64,000 bases of DNA from Sparassis latifolia (Eukaryota > Basidiomycota > Agaricomycetes > Polyporales > Sparassidaceae): positions 806,001 to 870,000 of the forward strand of contig CM031562.1 of the NCBI GenBank assembly GCA_018466975.1, written 5' to 3'. The notes under the pieces are model-generated. The model made no database searches, had not been told where the DNA came from, and saw only the letters and a list, made by a program, of their open reading frames with translations. How positions within the stretch are numbered: position 1 is the stretch's first letter; the number at the start of each line of letters is the position of its first letter. Both the position numbers and the translations under genes were made by a program. Shown here in pieces: positions 45,068 through 55,436 of this stretch.

Positions 45068-45426
45068 TTACTTCTTGTGGACAGAGCCGTCGGGAGCGGT
45101 GTACTGAGAATACCCCTTGCCGCTGTCGTAGTACGTGGAACCGTTCGGGTTCTGGTAGTAGTAACTCCCATTGCTATCAGGAGCGTGTTAGAATTCAAGA
45201 TGAGTATGATGGGGCATAAATAGGACCTACTTGTTGGAATAATGGTAGCCACTACCACCGCTGGACTCGCGATGGCAGTAGTGGTTGCCCTGTGCGTGAG
45301 CAAAGACAATGAGCATCGCGCGAGGGGCGAATCGCTAAGGAGGCGATGACGAACCTGGTCATTCGTCCCAGAACTTGTAACGGTGTAGTCTTTCCCGGAG
45401 GAGGAGCCGGTGGTATTATCAGGCAT
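45068..45426 (-). CDS. Small Gly/Tyr-rich GNHxC-family protein, member D
   Basis: Exons 45426-45355 (72 nt), 45289-45231 (59 nt) and 45173-45068 (106 nt) give 78 aa. The protein reads MPDNTTGSSSGKDYTVTSSG, then GNHYCHRESSGGSGYHYSN, then NGSYYYQNPNGSTYYDSGKG and a short YTAPDGSVHKK end. It is the most regular member: three Tyr-rich beta-like units and a single Cys. Same strand and tandem with member C, 334 bp apart. Function unknown. Confidence 0.8.
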
Positions 45427-45775
45427 AGTGACGACGAGACTGAAAGTTAAACGGTGAGGAGGGTCTGCGAATTGGAGTGGTACAAAGGCAAGTCGGACCG
45501 CTGTCTATGCATGTCATGTCAGTGTGTCTGAGAGTGACTGATATTAGGAGATGCGCGCTGTGCTAGGCTACAACAACTGCATGCGCAAGTGAACATATGG
45601 AGCTTGAGAGGGTGGGGAAAAACCCGCGGGGGTTTTTGGACCAGAAACAACTGCCCGGACCTAGACAGAAGAAGTCCGAGATGAGCTGTGATACCCAATA
45701 GCTAGGAGCCCTGCGACGCGTCGAGCGACAGCTTGGACTCCCCTGTGCAAGGAGACGGGCGAAATACGTACCATT
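45427..45775. other. flank of the YR retrotransposon, with an 8-bp-stem hairpin
   Basis: An inverted repeat AAAAACCC-GCGG-GGGTTTTT occupies 45618-45637. It may be near the left terminus of the YR element, but I could not find a matching terminal repeat on the other side. No gene seen. Confidence 0.35.
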
Positions 45776-48700
45776 TTATCGAGGAGGCGGCATTGTATAG
45801 TGTGTGAATGGTTCCAGGATGGGGCTGCTCTGCATGTACAGTGCCATGACCACTGCATGTTGACGCAGATAGACCCGGAAAGCCTCGCTACTCCACCTCC
45901 CTATCGACTTCACAACCTCGAAGGGTATGCCCCGCAACAGGTACTCAAGGACGGCTCCGATGCGAATGCCGTGCCCTTTCAGAGAGTCTGTTATCCCGAG
46001 AACTGCTGTGGTCGCATTGAGCCGCTTCAAGAACTCACTTCTCGTTAGCGATCGCGCTCCTTGCGGGTGACGCCACGTGAATAACAATGCATCCTGGGCA
46101 GCGCGGTTGATGGTGAGATGGTTTACCATTGCAGCTTTCGGATCTGCAAGTCCTTGCTGTTCTGCCCAGTACACGTCCTCGCCCTCGAAGGATGTCTTGG
46201 TGCGTGGTAACCGAAATACTGTCACCCGATAGCCATGCCGATCCTCCCCTTCTTGCATATCCGAATGCTTGACATGAATTGTCTTGTTGAATGCTTTCAG
46301 ATTAGGTAGTGTAAATTCTCCTACCTGTGCTGCACAGAAAAATGTTGTTGTTAGGCATGCATATACGGCAGCATCCAGCGGGAGGGAGAGATCCAGTACA
46401 CTTCGAATAAGGATGATGAATTCGACTGTAAATGGGATTCGCTTCTCCCGTTTCGACGACGGTGGCGCCAGGACTGCTGCCCCATCGAGCACCGCCTTCA
46501 TCTCTGCCTGGGGCATCTCCCATGGCTGTCCGTGTAGGGTATGCCATGCGCGGATTGCGTAGAAGTAGTTGGCCAGTGTCTTGCCTGAATAGGATCCGGC
46601 GCAGCATGATAGGAAGGTGAGCATTAGTATTGAACTGGCCGGGCACCGCTGGTCCTCAGTGATACCTCGATTGTCACAGAAGATGTGGAAAATGAGCAGT
46701 CCGGCACCATATGATTCCCGCGTGGATTGCGCCCAAGAGACTGTGATCACTGCCAAGACCCGGTCCAAGTCATCATCGGTGACGGGTACCTCAAAACCAT
46801 TCCTATCTCTGGTTGTCCGACGGTTCAATGGTAGCCACAACCGCAATCGGTCCCACGCCAAGCAATGTGGGCGCTGAGCAGATGTCAAAGGTACCCGTCC
46901 TTCTTTGTATGGTCTTGGTCTTGGGTTCACGGTGGTGCTGGCTGGCAGAGTAGCCACGAAACATGAGTCTGGAATTTCAGTCGTCCCAGACGGCTCGACT
47001 TTTAAATAGCTCGTCGTAGATCCTGTCCATTTCTCGTTGTTGCTGGGCATGAGCGTCTGCAACAGCACCATCAATCCACTTTGCGATGGCCCTGGGGTAA
47101 CATCCTTCTTGACGCATACAAAGTTCTGTGGCGGTGTATGGCTGGGTGCTGTCCACGAGAAACCTGTGGAGATCTGCTGGGAGCTCAATGGGGGGTAGGA
47201 GGAGACTTTGTGAGGGGTATATTCCTCTGGATGGTGCATCTGCCGGGTTTGATTTACTTGCCACGTAAGTGGCATAGATGGTGCCGGTGCTGCCGGAGTC
47301 TTCCAGTGTGTGGTGTATCCGTCTGAAGACGTCGTTGATGGCTTTGTTCCTGCTTCGGCCGTTCCACCATCCGCCAACCACTCCCTTGTTGTCCCCATAT
47401 ACCCTAATGTTCCGGCGAGGACCGTCAGGCCTGGTGATCGCATGGACCAGTAGTTCAAATCCGACTGCCTCTGCCCAACCAATGTCTCTGATCCCATCAA
47501 GTGTCTGCCACCCTGGGACAAGTCTCCAAGCTCGCCAGTGCCCTCAGATGATAATAGCAATCCCGATGCCAGAGCTTGCATCCGAGAATGCCCGACATCG
47601 ATCGGTCGGACAGGTCGTGGTATCGGCCGAGTGAGAGTTGGTCGGCAGAGGATTTGGTGCCACCAGATGAGGTCTTCAGTGATCTCTTTGACGGGGGAAT
47701 ACTGCATGAAAACACGATCACGGCAGAGTCCAAGCATGGCCTCCAGTCCAGTGAGGTATGCTCGGCCTCTCGGTATGACCAGGCAGGTGTGGAGGAGCTT
47801 GCCGTAGAGCTTCTGCACATTTTTGAGATTATGCGTCACCCGGCACTGCCATTCTTGGATTGCACTGAGATATTTCTGCCTTTTTTCGCTCCCCAGTCCA
47901 ACTGTGAGCTCCTGCAGATCCCACGACAATCCAATGTAGACCGACACTGACGCGAACAATGTATCTTTGCTGCATTCCCACGGGAAACCCAGGTTCTCAG
48001 AGAGCCTGTTGATATCTGTGAAACAGTATGTATAGGCCTTGTCGGCTTCCGAGCGAGGAGAGAGAGCAGACAAGTCTTTGATGGGAAACTGACAGTCATC
48101 GTCGAACTCCTCGAGGGTACTGTCATCGAAGGTTTGTCCACCATACCATATGTGTCCGCCATTATGATGCTGACCACGTGCGGTGATGTCATCATGCCAG
48201 AGTTTTCGACTGTGGTTGTACCGATGCAGATGTACTCTGAGAATATGGAAGAAGAAATGGTCATCCACCCATTTTGAAAGTGGCCTGATTCCATAGGATC
48301 TGAATAAATCTGCACCTGCATCGGCCACATACCCATATGTCCCCGCTGATGGTGATTCACCGAAACATACTGCTGTATCAATGCAGTAGCGGCTCTGGCT
48401 AACTCGCACCACTGCCCCTGGCCACTGCGTGTAATGGATTGGAACAGTACGGTATGCTTCTGCAACATCCCGCGTTGCACCCTGTGAACCCGGAGGAAGG
48501 CAACAGATGAGGAGTGCAACAATGTTGAACATTCCCCATGTGCATGGAAAGTCATCCGAGTCAACTGCTGAGTTGACAGATGCATTCGGGTATTGATAGG
48601 ATATAGCGTGTGGGAACGAGAAGTTCTGTACCAAATGAAAACGACCTGGTCTGCCAGGTTTTGGGATGATGGCAAGTGGTGATGACTGAAATGGACCCAA

Positions 48701-48907
48701 AAAGGCCTCAATGTCTTCGCGTGTGAGTGGTCCGATGTATCGTCCCTTTGATATCTCCAGGTTAATGATCCTCTGAAAATCTGTTGCGAACGTGATAATG
48801 GATTCGCTGTTGGGCGGGACCTGAGTGCGCATGATTGTTGGCATGTTGATGATGAATCCGGTGCGTAATCCCTCCAGGACATGGTCATACTTGACGAGAA
48901 GTCCCAC
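45776..48907 (-). pseudogene. YR retrotransposon reverse transcriptase - RNase H - tyrosine recombinase
   Basis: The frame is open for 1043 codons, but the RNase H part reads in another frame, so two frame changes bracket it. The RT part (residues about 70-220) has LAIIPKPGRPGRFHLVQNFS, the catalytic TRDVAEAYRTVPIH and WVDDHFFF. The RNase H motifs SDASSGIGIAII, WAEAVGFELL and VYGDNKGVVGGWWNG lie in the alternate frame at about 47600-46980. The YR part (last ~350 residues) has GHGIRIGAVLEYLLRG, IGRWSSEAF and the Tyr in FRVYLRQHA. Its first catalytic position reads CAAQVGEFTLP, with Gln (codon 46325-46327) where recombinases have Arg. The copy is therefore inactive on several counts. Confidence 0.8.
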
Positions 48908-48910
48908 ATC

Positions 48911-50419
48911 TCACAGCAATTGCTCCCAGATGTCAATCCTATAAGGAGTGAGTGCCCTAAGCTTTCTCTGCTCGAGGGCAGTCTTGAGCTCCATGTGTGT
49001 TCTGCCCGCAGCCAGAACAGACATGCTTCTGGTCGTGTCTGCGACTGAGACAAGAATTGGGGCGCTGCCAGTCGAGACAGAGAGGTCGACCATCGCGAAG
49101 CATGAGGATTTTGTCGATTCGGTGGGCCAATGATGGTAGGGACTGGTCCCAGATAATCGCTGTGTCGCAGGCATTGACCGTGCATGACGGCCGAGACAGA
49201 TGGCGCAAGCGGCGTATGCAGTTCCACTTGCGCCGTTCCGAAAATCCTCTCGCTTTGCCATCTGGTATCCATTGTCTCTCGGCCTCGGTCCAGGTCGTGT
49301 GGCACTAGATGATCCTGCTCGAGCCGGTGACCTTGAACGGTTGCGTGACTCTAAGCTGTAATGTGACTGTGCAGCCTGCCCTCCTCTGCGTGTTGGTGCA
49401 GGAGCCGGCTGAGTATTCCGGCGTTGTTCTGACTGTCCGTAGTCAATCCATGGTGAAGGGACATGTGATTCCATGTCAGTGCCGTTGCCAGCGCGAGTGA
49501 GATTGCCCATGCCAATGCCAATGCCCAGTGCCAGTGCCCAATGCCAATGCCAATGCCAATGCCGCATCAATACCAGTGCCAGTGCGTGGATGTGCATGAC
49601 ATGACGTCGCGTGCGGGTCGGATGAAAGACGTATTCATCGTCGTGATGGATGGAATTTGATGGATTCGAAATTCAAGTCATTAGTGCTTCATCAGCCCAC
49701 GCAGGATTGGAGTACGCACGCGAAAATCTCGCTCATTGTCTCTGCGACTGCGTTCGGCCCAGTATACTCGTTCTCTGGTCTTCCGCATGAGATCATCATT
49801 GATGCGGGTGAGATTGTATGCGGTGGCTGGCGAGGTGATTGCCCTGTGCCAGAGCTTGCGTTGCTCCACCTGGTACACCAGAAGTGTCCTCTGATCGAGC
49901 GGGTCGGTACTCGAGCGGAGCTCATAAATTGCAGGTTACCCCAGAATCTTGCGAGCATAGTGATCCGCTCCTCTGGCCACCGAGCTTGTTCCATCGCCAG
50001 GACCATGCGTGGCACAGCTTGACAGAAATCTTCCCATCTGATGTCCTTATCATCGGTTACTCCTCGGGCTTCTCTTACTGATCCTGCGGGAACCCAGGAG
50101 GTGGAGCCATCCGATGTTCGAGTCATTACCATGGCTTCATCGTCGACAGAGCTGGTGATATGAAGTGCCTCTTCAAGCCCCTCGTTCGTGTAGTATCATA
50201 GTTCAACGAAGTCACCCCTCTCCATTCTTTTGATCGCGTAGTTAGCTGCTATCACCGGAGCAATGGTTGGTACATCCCTGTCCGGAATAGGTGCAAACTT
50301 TGCTCAGTTCTTTTTGATCTCTTCTTTCCGCACGTTCACCTGCTCAGCGAGCTGCGCCTCCTGCGCGTCATTATCGGCCTCCGCGGCCAACCTAACCTGT
50401 TCCGCAACTTCGGCTTCAT
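48911..50419 (-). pseudogene. gag-like region of the YR retrotransposon (3' part)
   Basis: Recognisable stretches are VPTIAPVIAANYAIKRMERG, RWEDFCQAVPRMVLAMEQAR, LWHRAITSPATAYNLTRIND and a zinc-knuckle part LDWQRPNSCLSRRHDQKHVC followed by SGCGQNTHGAQDC. Stops at 50304-50306, 50196-50198 and 48911-48913 are all TGA. Frame changes occur near 49935 and near 49170, between CAICLGRHA and the zinc-knuckle half. The part directly precedes the RT frame: the TGA at 48911 is all that separates them. Confidence 0.7.
49505..49590. repeat. GCCAAT/GCCAGT hexanucleotide repeat in the YR element gag
   Basis: Imperfect repeats of TGCCAA and TGCCAG run for about 85 bp. On the minus strand they give alternating HW, AL and GI dipeptides. 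Confidence 0.7.
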
Positions 50420-50424
50420 GTTCC
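50420..50424. repeat. target-site duplication GTTCC (left)
   Basis: GTTCC directly abuts the left LTR and recurs at 55247-55251 right of the other LTR. Confidence 0.85.
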
Positions 50425-50658
50425 TATTAGCGCAGCTCGTATGAATTCCTCCGAGTGAGTGATTTGGGGAAGAGATATTATTAGTGGGACCTGCAAGAGG
50501 TCCCTCCTTATATACTACACCAGTAGACTAGTCCAGAACATACTACATAGTTCTCGTAGCTACTGTATCCTTCGATGCTGAATAAGATATCGGGGAATAT
50601 CGCCCGACTACCTGGATGCTCCGGATTGACTAATAAGGTCATCCCGAAGCCTCCAACA
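50425..50658 (-). repeat. Copia 3' LTR
   Basis: On the minus strand it runs from TGTTGGAGGC to CTGCGCTAATA, 234 bp. It differs from the 5' LTR by a single G in a homopolymer run (GGGG versus GGG, near 50463). Confidence 0.92.
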
Positions 50659-50667
50659 CTCCCCCTC
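50659..50667 (-). promoter_or_regulatory. Copia polypurine tract
   Basis: GAGGGGGAG on the minus strand directly abuts the 3' LTR, the normal place for plus-strand priming. It overlaps the gag-pol stop codon. Confidence 0.8.
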
Positions 50668-53600
50668 AAGCCGGAAGCATCCCAAGTTCCAATGTGAACT
50701 TTTGGTGCTTAGGCTTGGGTAGGGCCTTAGTAAATACATCTGCTACCATCTCATCTGTAGGACAGTAGCACAATTGAATAATACCATTTTCCACCTTTTC
50801 GCGCGAAATGATTCTGCACGTCAAAGTGCTTTGACGCGCGTGATACTGCGGTCGCGTGCTATCGCGATCGCTGCCTGGTTATCACAATAAATTTCTGTGG
50901 GTTCTTCTTGTGCAAACCTGAGTTCTGCCAGTAAGTTTCGCAGCCATATTGCTTGACGTGTCGCGTGCGCGAGTGCTGTATACTCGGCTTCTGTCGAGGA
51001 TGTTGCCGTTGTTGTTTGTTTCTTCGAACTCCATGCTACGGCTCCACCTCCCAAGTAAAAGACATGACCCGAGACTGATTTTCGGTCATGATCTGATGCA
51101 TAATCCGCGTCCGTATATCCTCCTATTATATTTCCGTTAGGCGCGTCCGAATCGCATCGCGTGTACGTGACGTGCAAGTCACGTATTCCTGCGAGGTACC
51201 GTAGAACGCGTTTTGCCGCTGTCCAATGGACAGGTCATGGGCACGCTGTATATTTGCTCAGTGTTTGCACAGCGTAGGAAATATCTGGCCTTGTTCCCAC
51301 TGCTGCGTACATCAGCGATCCCACCATCGACGCATAACCTCCCGCCAAACGGTCGTCCGCCTCCTCGTTCTCGTCCTCTGCCGTGAACGCCACATTCGGA
51401 TCGAGCGGCATCCCTACAGTGTTGGCGTTCTCAAGCTGGTATCGCTTGAGAATGCTCTCAATGTAGTGCTGTTGCGAGATTTGGATTTTTCCCGCTTCCC
51501 TATCTCGCTCGATTTCAATCCCAACAATTTTCTGTGGCTCACCAAGGTCCGTGACTTCGAAGAGGTCCTGCAGGTCGCGCTTGAGCTCCTCCATGAGCTT
51601 CGGAGAGTTGGTGAATAACAGTAAGTTATCCACCCATACCGTGATAATCTGAACTTCTCCTTCCTTTCGCTCCCGCAGGTATACACATGGATCTGCCTCC
51701 AGCCGCTTGTACCCGAGCTCCGTCAGCTCGCGATGCAGCTTGCGGTTCCATTCGCGCCCGGACTGCTTTAGTCCGTAGAGCGTCTTGCGGAGTCGACAAA
51801 CGCGTCCACTTCCGTCATCGAAGCCTTCCGGCTGTCGCATGTAGATCTCCTCCTGGAGGTCTCCATTCAGGTAAGCTCCCTTAACATCCATCTGGCCTAT
51901 TTCCCAGTTATTAACTACTGCTAATGCTAGGATGGCCCTGATGGACTCAAGACAAACTACAGGGGCAAAGGTTTCAAGGAAATCCATCCCTGGGATCTGT
52001 GAGTACCCCTGTGCCACCAATCTGGCTTTGTACTTGACAACCTGACCCTCCTTGTTGGTTTTCCTCTGGAAGAACCACTTGCAGCCCACAGCATTTCGAT
52101 CTTTTGGTAAGTCTTGTAGCTCCCAAGTCCCCATGCCCTGCAACTGATCATATTCCGCTTTTACAGCCTTTTCCCATTCTGGCCATTCCGGAGAGGCTTG
52201 GGCCTCCGCGGTGCCGCGGCTCATCTCCCGCACTCGCCGTTCTGTCGCCCGATGCCAGTGCTGTCGCATACAGCGCCTGCGCGATCTCTTCAAATTCTTG
52301 GGCGTCACGGCGACTTCGCCTCTCACCAGGTGCGTTCTCTTCGGCACTCCCGGCGGCTCGCGCGACCGCGGGCTGCGCGCAGGGGTTATCCATCCTTCGA
52401 TAGTCGTGGTCCTGCGTAGCGCAGGTCGTACGACGAAGAGGGATCTTCGGGGGTGCAGGCAAGAATGTCGGTCGCTCTTGCATGCTCTCCTGTATCTCGG
52501 GAGGTAAGTCTTCCTCTGTAATGTAGTTTCCATCGTGTTTCTTGTTAGACTGATCAGCTTTGACAGGTACTGATGCTGGTTTTGATGCAGATGTGGGAGG
52601 CTGCTGCTTGACAGCTCCCCCTGACTCCCCCTCGAGCGGCAGCCTGTCACTGTCATCAAGCTGATGTACAGGAACATTGCTTGCTGGGTTCGGGGCATCC
52701 GCGAATACAAAATTTCGCGAGACTCGGATCGAGCGCGCACCCACATCGTAGTGGCGCATGGCCTTCGGGCCATCAGCAAAACCTACAAAGGTGTGTTTCT
52801 TCGACTTTGGCTCGAGTTTCGAGAGATTCTGGCCTTCCGTCAGAATCCAGACATCTGACCCAAATTCTTGTAGGTGCGCGACATTGGGCTTCTTGCCCGT
52901 CCACGCCTCTTCCGGAGTTTTCCCACACAGTGCTTTCGTCGGCGCTCGATTTCGCAGGTATGCTGCGTATGCAACAGCTTCCGCCCAGAGGAAGTTTGGA
53001 AGCTTCCTCGCAATCAACATTGCGCGAGCAAGCTCCAATAGCATGCGATTAAATCGCTCAGCTACACCATTCTGCGAAGGTGAGTATGGTGCTGTTGTTT
53101 GCAGCTCAATTCCTTTCTCACGGCACCACCCTTTCAGGTTTTTATTGATGTACTCGGACCCATTGTCAACACGCACGATCTCCGGCAGGTGCCCGAAGCG
53201 TCGTTCAATAAAGGTGAGGTATTCTTTCAATTTTTCAAAAGCCTCACTTTTATGTTTCATGAACAGGACTTGGCACCTCCGCGTGCAGTCGTCCGTGAAC
53301 GATATGTAGTAACGCGATCCGGCGATCGATACTACACGTGCGGGGCCCCAGACGTCACTATGCGTCAACTCGCCTGGCATCTGGGAGCGGTCCTCCGCCT
53401 CCTTCGGGTATGCACGACGCGCCTGCTTAGCTTGTACGCAGGCTTCGCACTGTGTCAGTGGCATCGAGTTTTCATCAACGGTGAGTCCCTCCACCAAGTT
53501 TTCCTTGTAGAGCTTCTCTAACTCTGTAAATCCCAGGTGTCCATATCTCCGGTGCCACGACTCCCACGAGTCGCTATCGTCGCGCGCAATGTTCGCGCGC

Positions 53601-54931
53601 TCTTCACTCGGCATAGCAGCCTTGGCCCGCATGTTGAGCAAGTACAATCGGCCGACTTTTCGGCCTTGCGCGATGATGTGGCCGCTGCTTTCTCGCAGCA
53701 TTATTCCTCCGGCACTGCCATCAAAGTGTCCACCCGCTTCATCCAGGCGGCTCAGCGACACCAAATTATTTGTCGCTTTTGGTGCGTACAGGACATCTTT
53801 CAAGCAAAAAGTACATGTGTTGCCTCTGATCCTGCTATTGACTTCCACAGTGCCACGCCCGAGAGCGCGCACACTCTGGTCTCCGATCCCGGCAATCGAA
53901 GAGGCCTCAAGCGGCACATAGTCTGTCATCGCGTCACGAAGGTTCGTAACATGTGATGTCGTTCCAGAGTCAGCTAGCCAGTCATAACACGAGAACTGAC
54001 TACTAAATTGTTGCCTGGCACAGGTCGCCTCATCTGTGCGGAACGCGACATCTCGCAGCACGTCATTTGTTGACTGTGCCTGGTTCGTGTGCGCCTGCGC
54101 ACGGCCTTCTTTTTTACTTCGCGGTCCCTGACCCGCCTTGCCGCCGCCTTTCGACCAACACTCATGTTGAGTGTGTCCACGCTTGTGGCAATTCCAGCAC
54201 TCCGCGTCGGACTTCCTGTCCGTTCCGCCCTGTGCGGTATTCTTCGGCTGGGTCCACCGCCCGCGTGCTGCCAGCGCAGACTCGTCGGCACCGCCTTTCT
54301 CTCGCCGGCGCCGGTATTCTTCGAGCAAGATGGCTATCAATTCATGCGATGTCGGCAACTTGTCCTTCTGGCTTGTTGCACCCAGGTACGCAGATGTGAA
54401 CTGGTCCCAAGACTCCGGTAACGATGTGATCAGGATCGTTCGAAATTCGTCATCCGACACCTTGCTACCCATCATGTGTAGCTGCTCCTGTGTCCGGCGG
54501 AGCTCCGTGATATGCGCTGCGATATCGCTGCCTTCCGTGGCAACTGTGCGATAGAATTTCCTTCGGTACGCCATTATCCCCAGTTGTCCACTCGCCTCCT
54601 TTACTAACTTCAATTGGTTCCACATCTCCGCAGCCGTTGTAGCGTCCGCAATGTGTATCATCTGCGAGTCGCTCAACAGCAGCTCGATAACGGTCTGGGC
54701 TTTTTGATCGCCCTCAACCCATTTCGTGATCACCGCTGTTTCTCCTGCCGTTGGTGTTGTTGCATTTGCCGGCTTCGGCTTCTCCGATGTTCCATCGACA
54801 TATTTCAAGACACCGCGCTCCCTCAAGATCGCCATAGTACGGCGCTTCCATGGGAGCCAGTTGTCATCGCGAAGTTGCTCGATTCGGAACAAGGACGACA
54901 GGCTGTCACGAGATTCGGTAGTACTCGACAT
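50666..54931 (-). pseudogene. Copia gag-pol polyprotein, frameshifted
   Basis: The start is MSSTTESRDSLSSLFRIEQL. Gag follows, then zinc knuckle CWNCHKRGHTQHEC, protease WLADSGTTSHVT and integrase (HRRYGHLG, HSDVWGP, VRVDNGSEYI, GVAERFNRMLLE), all in one frame to 52148. Near 52190-52215 the frame shifts. RT then reads GCKWFFQRKTNKEGQVVKYK, ARLVAQGYSQIPGMDF, GQMDVKGAYLNGDL and WVDNLLLF. A TGA at 51235-51237 separates RT from RNase H (YTDADYASD, SSTEAEYTAL, YCDNQAAIAI). Two more one-base shifts occur at about 50826 and 50800, before the last stretch KALPKPKHQKF. The aspartates of protease, integrase and RT are all present. Confidence 0.88.
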
Positions 54932-54998
54932 TGTAACTACCGATAGTCAGAGTGTGTAACAAGTAAGTAGAAGCTGGTAAAGTATAAGCTATAAGCTA

Positions 54999-55013
54999 GC
55001 GGGGCTCATAACC
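54999..55013 (-). promoter_or_regulatory. Copia primer-binding site (half-tRNA, initiator Met)
   Basis: GGTTATGAGCCCCGC begins directly after the 5' LTR. It is complementary to the anticodon arm (CUCAUAACC) of eukaryotic initiator tRNA-Met, as in Drosophila copia, where a cleaved tRNA half primes synthesis. Confidence 0.65.
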
Positions 55014-55246
55014 TATTAGCGCAGCTCGTATGAATTCCTCCGAGTGAGTGATTTGGGAAGAGATATTATTAGTGGGACCTGCAAGAGGTCCCTCCTTATA
55101 TACTACACCAGTAGACTAGTCCAGAACATACTACATAGTTCTCGTAGCTACTGTATCCTTCGATGCTGAATAAGATATCGGGGAATATCGCCCGACTACC
55201 TGGATGCTCCGGATTGACTAATAAGGTCATCCCGAAGCCTCCAACA
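55014..55246 (-). repeat. Copia 5' LTR
   Basis: 233 bp, with the same ends as the 3' LTR. By eye the rest of the sequence is identical. Confidence 0.92.
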
Positions 55247-55251
55247 GTTCC
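55247..55251. repeat. target-site duplication GTTCC (right)
   Basis: Matches the left copy at 50420-50424. 5 bp is the usual length for Copia integration. Confidence 0.85.
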
Positions 55252-55436
55252 TCCATCTGGTGCTGCCATGAGACTTTTTCAGCGTCGTTTCCCGCTTTCC
55301 ATATATTGACGAGCAACTGGATAGCTTGCTCATTAGTGGTGTGGTCATTGACCAATGGTGCGCGAGTTGCTGCATAGGTGTCCGACGCGTAGTCGGGACA
55401 TTCCAGTGAAGCGGGATTGATCTGAATTCCGGGCAT
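55252..55436 (-). pseudogene. gag-like region of the YR retrotransposon (5' start, split off by the Copia insertion)
   Basis: The frame starts MPGIQINPASLECPDYASD and continues NEQAIQLLVNIWKAGNDAEK, VSWQHQMEE. It then runs straight into the Copia LTR. The other half resumes at 50419 in the same frame once the insertion and one copy of the 5-bp GTTCC duplication are discounted. Confidence 0.7.

Larger units (their letters stand above)
50425..55246 (-). mobile_element. Ty1/Copia LTR retrotransposon (4822 bp), nested in the YR element gag
   Basis: Two near-identical LTRs (50425-50658 and 55014-55246) flank a minus-strand gag-pol. Target-site duplications GTTCC abut both ends (50420-50424 and 55247-55251). 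A primer-binding site and polypurine tract lie in the proper places. The domain order GAG, protease, integrase, RT, RNase H is that of Copia. The pol frame is broken, so this copy is not autonomous. Confidence 0.92.
45776..55436 (-). mobile_element. Decayed tyrosine-recombinase (DIRS-like) retrotransposon, interrupted by a Copia element
   Basis: On the minus strand the parts come in order: gag start (55436-55252), interruption by the Copia insertion (50425-55246), gag remainder (50419 to about 48957), reverse transcriptase, RNase H,and tyrosine recombinase (to 45776). RT-RH-YR without a DDE integrase defines YR retrotransposons of the DIRS type. I saw no DIRS-type methyltransferase domain, so a subgroup without it is likely. 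Several frame breaks and TGA stops make it non-functional. Exact termini were not found; the limits given are those of the coding remains. Confidence 0.75.

Noticed and set aside
47836..49305. 489-aa minus-strand frame overlapping the RT
   Set aside because: It lies in another frame over the reverse transcriptase and early gag. Only the zinc-knuckle portion in it is real sequence of the element; the rest is a shadow.
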